Notes under the pieces: generated by a model
Database searches by the model: none
The model's input: only the letters and a program-made list of their open reading frames with translations
What the model was told of the DNA's origin: nothing
Part shown: positions 62,440-64,000 of the stretch, piece after piece
Layout: every line of letters begins with the position of its first letter
Numbering within the stretch: position 1 is the first letter of the stretch
DNA from: Desulfatibacillum aliphaticivorans DSM 15576
Lineage (GTDB): Bacteria > Desulfobacterota > Desulfobacteria > Desulfobacterales > Desulfatibacillaceae
Length of the DNA: 64,000 nucleotides
Direction of reading: 5' to 3'
NCBI RefSeq assembly: GCF_000429905.1
Contig: NZ_AUCT01000013.1
Location: forward strand, 124,001-188,000
Program-made: the position numbers and the translations under genes

Positions 62440-62949
62440 ATGCCGCCGACAATCGTTTCCATTGTGGGATTTTCAAACTCAGGCAAGACCACCCTGGCCG
62501 TCGCCCTGATCGCCAGCCTTAAAGCCAGGGGCTACAAGCTGGGCGTCATCAAACACGCCGCTCACGGCTTTGACATGGACCGCTCCGGCAAGGATTCCTA
62601 CAAGCACAAACAAGCCGGCGCGGACGCCGTGGTGGTCGCCTCGGCCAAGAGAATCGCCCTGGTAAAGGACGTCCAGCGCGAAATGTCTCCGGTGGATATC
62701 GCCCGGGCCTATTTTTCCGACATGGATCTGGTATTGGTGGAAGGCTATAAAAAAGAGGATCTGCCCAAAATCGAAGTCATGGGGTTCGACGAAGATCCCA
62801 TGCCCCATTTCGGCGGCCACCCGAAAATTCTGGCTACGGTCAGCCTTCACCCGCCCGCGCAAAAACTCCACGTGCCTCATTTCAGCTTTGACCAGGCCGA
62901 CGCCCTGGCGGATTTTCTCATCGAGGCGGGGGCAGTGAAGGCAAAATAG
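62440..62949 (+). CDS. mobB: MobB molybdopterin-guanine dinucleotide adaptor
   Basis: Protein of 169 residues with P-loop VGFSNSGKTTLAVALI, the KHAAHGFDMDRSGKDSYKHKQAGADAVVVAS block (positions 39-70) and DLVLVEGYKKEDLPKIEV. MobB is a GTPase that aids MobA in making the MGD form of molybdenum cofactor, needed here for formate dehydrogenases and the like. The ATG at 62440 is 4 bases after the amidase stop. Confidence 0.94.
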   Translation: MPPTIVSIVGFSNSGKTTLAVALIASLKARGYKLGVIKHAAHGFDMDRSGKDSYKHKQAGADAVVVASAKRIALVKDVQREMSPVDIARAYFSDMDLVLVEGYKKEDLPKIEVMGFDEDPMPHFGGHPKILATVSLHPPAQKLHVPHFSFDQADALADFLIEAGAVKAK

Positions 62950-62965
62950 TTGCTTAAAAATGGGA

Positions 62966-63448
62966 TTAATTGTCGCCGCTTATTTCGTTAATGATAGACA
63001 CTGCTTCTTCTAAACCGACAGCTTGGTCGCCAGAGCAATCCGAAAGTTTGCTAGCCTCACTAATAGGAACATTTATCCCTGATATGTGTTGCAAAATCAA
63101 AATTAAATCAGCAAGTTGAACATTACCGTCATTATCAAAGTCTCCACATAAGCCTGTTGGATTCAAACTATCTAAATATTCATCAATATTAGACATACCA
63201 TCTCCATCGATGTCCTCGGACGCGTCATTTTTATAAGGATTTAAAAAGTGGGTTAATTCCCACTCGTCGAGGATCTGATCATTATCATCGTCAAGGTCAT
63301 CTATGTCAGGCTCACCATCTTTATCGTTATCATTAAAATTGAAATCGACTAAGAACTGACGACTTTTTCGACCATCCAAGTCCATAAGGCTTGCGACTAA
63401 GGTCGAATTTTCTGTTGCATTGTCGAATGTAACAACCACGTCCTCCAT
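62966..63448 (-). pseudogene. 3' fragment of a dockerin/TSP3-type calcium-binding surface protein
   Basis: Frame of 160 residues from ATG 63448, open further upstream to about 63506 where the transposase gene ends. It holds Asp-rich calcium loops: NDNDKDGEPDIDDLDDDND and DIDGDGMSNIDEYLDS (TSP type 3 repeats), then two dockerin-like EF-hand halves, GDFDNDGNVQLADLILILQ and SDCSGDQAVGLEEAVSII. There is no signal peptide and no N-terminal domain, so the front of the gene is missing. It is AT-rich relative to the rest of the window. Probably the C terminus of a large secreted or surface protein cut by the IS. Confidence 0.78.
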
Positions 63449-63491
63449 CCCTCCGTTTTTCTTTTCTACTATCTCACAATTAGTTAGTTCC

Positions 63492-64000
63492 TCAACTTTC
63501 GGGATCGGGATTCACTAGTTTTAGCTGACTAGGAGAAATGCCGGTCAATTGCAGGGCCGTTGTGAGGAGCCCGTCAAACAACTCGTTAAGCGCTTTCGCC
63601 CCAAGCGCCCCCAATTTGGCGGCGTGATCCACCGTCAGCGTAAAGACCCTGGCAAGCGCTTCCACAAAGCTGATGTCCGCCATTTCCTGACAGCAGGCGT
63701 AAAACAAATCCCCGAATGTCCGTTGGTCCGTTTCCATACGGCATCGGTACGCCACAAACATGTAACGCAGGAAAACGATGGACGTATGGGCTATCAGCCC
63801 GTCATAATCCCGGATCTGAATTTCTTTGGCAAGGCGGAGATGTTGCTTGGCCATTTTAAAGAACACCTCGATATCCCAACGTTTTCCGTAAATACGGACA
63901 ACTTCCTTGTCTTCCAGTTCCAGATCTGTGGACAACAACGCCAGCCAATCCTTTTTACGCCGGTCCCGTACGAAAACCAGCTTTACAACCAGCCCGCCTT
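63492..64000 (-). mobile_element. IS4-type transposase, C-terminal part (5' end beyond window)
   Basis: Frame open from the right edge to a TGA at 63494-63492. The residues include VRDRRKKDWLALLSTDLEL and YGKRWDIEVFFKMAKQHL, which fits the Y-x2-R-x3-E-x6-K signature of IS4-family DDE transposases around the last catalytic Glu. The C terminus ends LVNPDPES. Right at its 3' end the dockerin fragment frame begins, so the element appears to have landed in that gene. The element's ends cannot be fixed from this window. Confidence 0.85.

Noticed and set aside
1..64000. tRNA and rRNA genes
   Set aside because: I saw no cloverleaf with a GGTTCGAATCC-type arm and no rRNA-like conserved stretch; absence is by eye only.

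Overview
The window looks like chromosome of an anaerobic, lipid- or hydrocarbon-oxidising sulfate reducer of the Desulfobacterota (Desulfatibacillum-like is my best guess, made from gene content, not from a search). Reasons: several CoA-thiolase and DUF35 genes, EtfAB with FAD and Fe-S oxidoreductases, two sigma-54 enhancer-binding regulators, a cobalamin riboswitch operon with CobN, system II cytochrome c assembly-type genes, and GC-rich coding with GGAGG ribosome sites.

Layout. 1-11.3 kb (minus strand): one tightly packed operon that starts at a consensus-like promoter, a cobalamin riboswitch and an intrinsic terminator. It encodes CcsA-like and ResB-like membrane proteins, an ABC importer of the vitamin B12 type (binding lipoprotein, permease, ATPase with an extra C-terminal domain), a SPASM radical SAM enzyme, CobN and a TonB-dependent receptor cut by the left edge. 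11.5-18.9 kb (minus): a double TetR regulator, a remnant of a FAD oxidoreductase, and an acyl-CoA operon with one true thiolase, two thiolase-like proteins without the usual nucleophilic cysteine, two DUF35 partners and a PP2C-like protein; a C-terminal remnant of an acyl-CoA synthetase lies upstream.

19.3-31.2 kb (plus): a large regulator joining a degenerate protein kinase, two PAS domains and a sigma-54 activator. It is followed by two matching 20-bp dyads and a textbook -24/-12 promoter that opens an eight-gene redox operon (unknown protein, FAD oxidase, CCG Fe-S protein, second FAD oxidase, phytoene-dehydrogenase-like protein, SCP2-like protein, EtfA, EtfB). 31.5-34.7 kb: a HEAT-repeat lipoprotein, a second acyl-CoA synthetase remnant and a small HesB-like protein.

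34.7-42.5 kb: the most interesting region. A minus-strand operon encodes S-adenosylmethionine synthetase, a small SET-domain methyltransferase, a PLP decarboxylase with altered active-site motifs, a class III aminotransferase and a PatD-like aminobutyraldehyde dehydrogenase. It ends at a strong terminator and starts at a probable sigma-54 promoter, with palindromes between it and a divergent sigma-54 activator. I read it as a candidate pathway that methylates a basic amino acid, decarboxylates it, and oxidises the amine to a betaine such as gamma-butyrobetaine or delta-valerobetaine.

42.5-63 kb: mainly housekeeping genes on the plus strand (ABM protein, MauE-like plus rhodanese pair, FmdB, HemC, CobA-HemD fusion, Mrp ATPase, RimK-like ATP-grasp, dGTPase-like, UPF0280, HIT, LapA, MutS, AmiC-type amidase, MobB), with cinA and a frameshifted MFS gene on the minus strand. 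63-64 kb: the 3' fragment of a calcium-binding dockerin/TSP3-type surface protein, cut by an IS4-type transposase gene that runs off the right edge.
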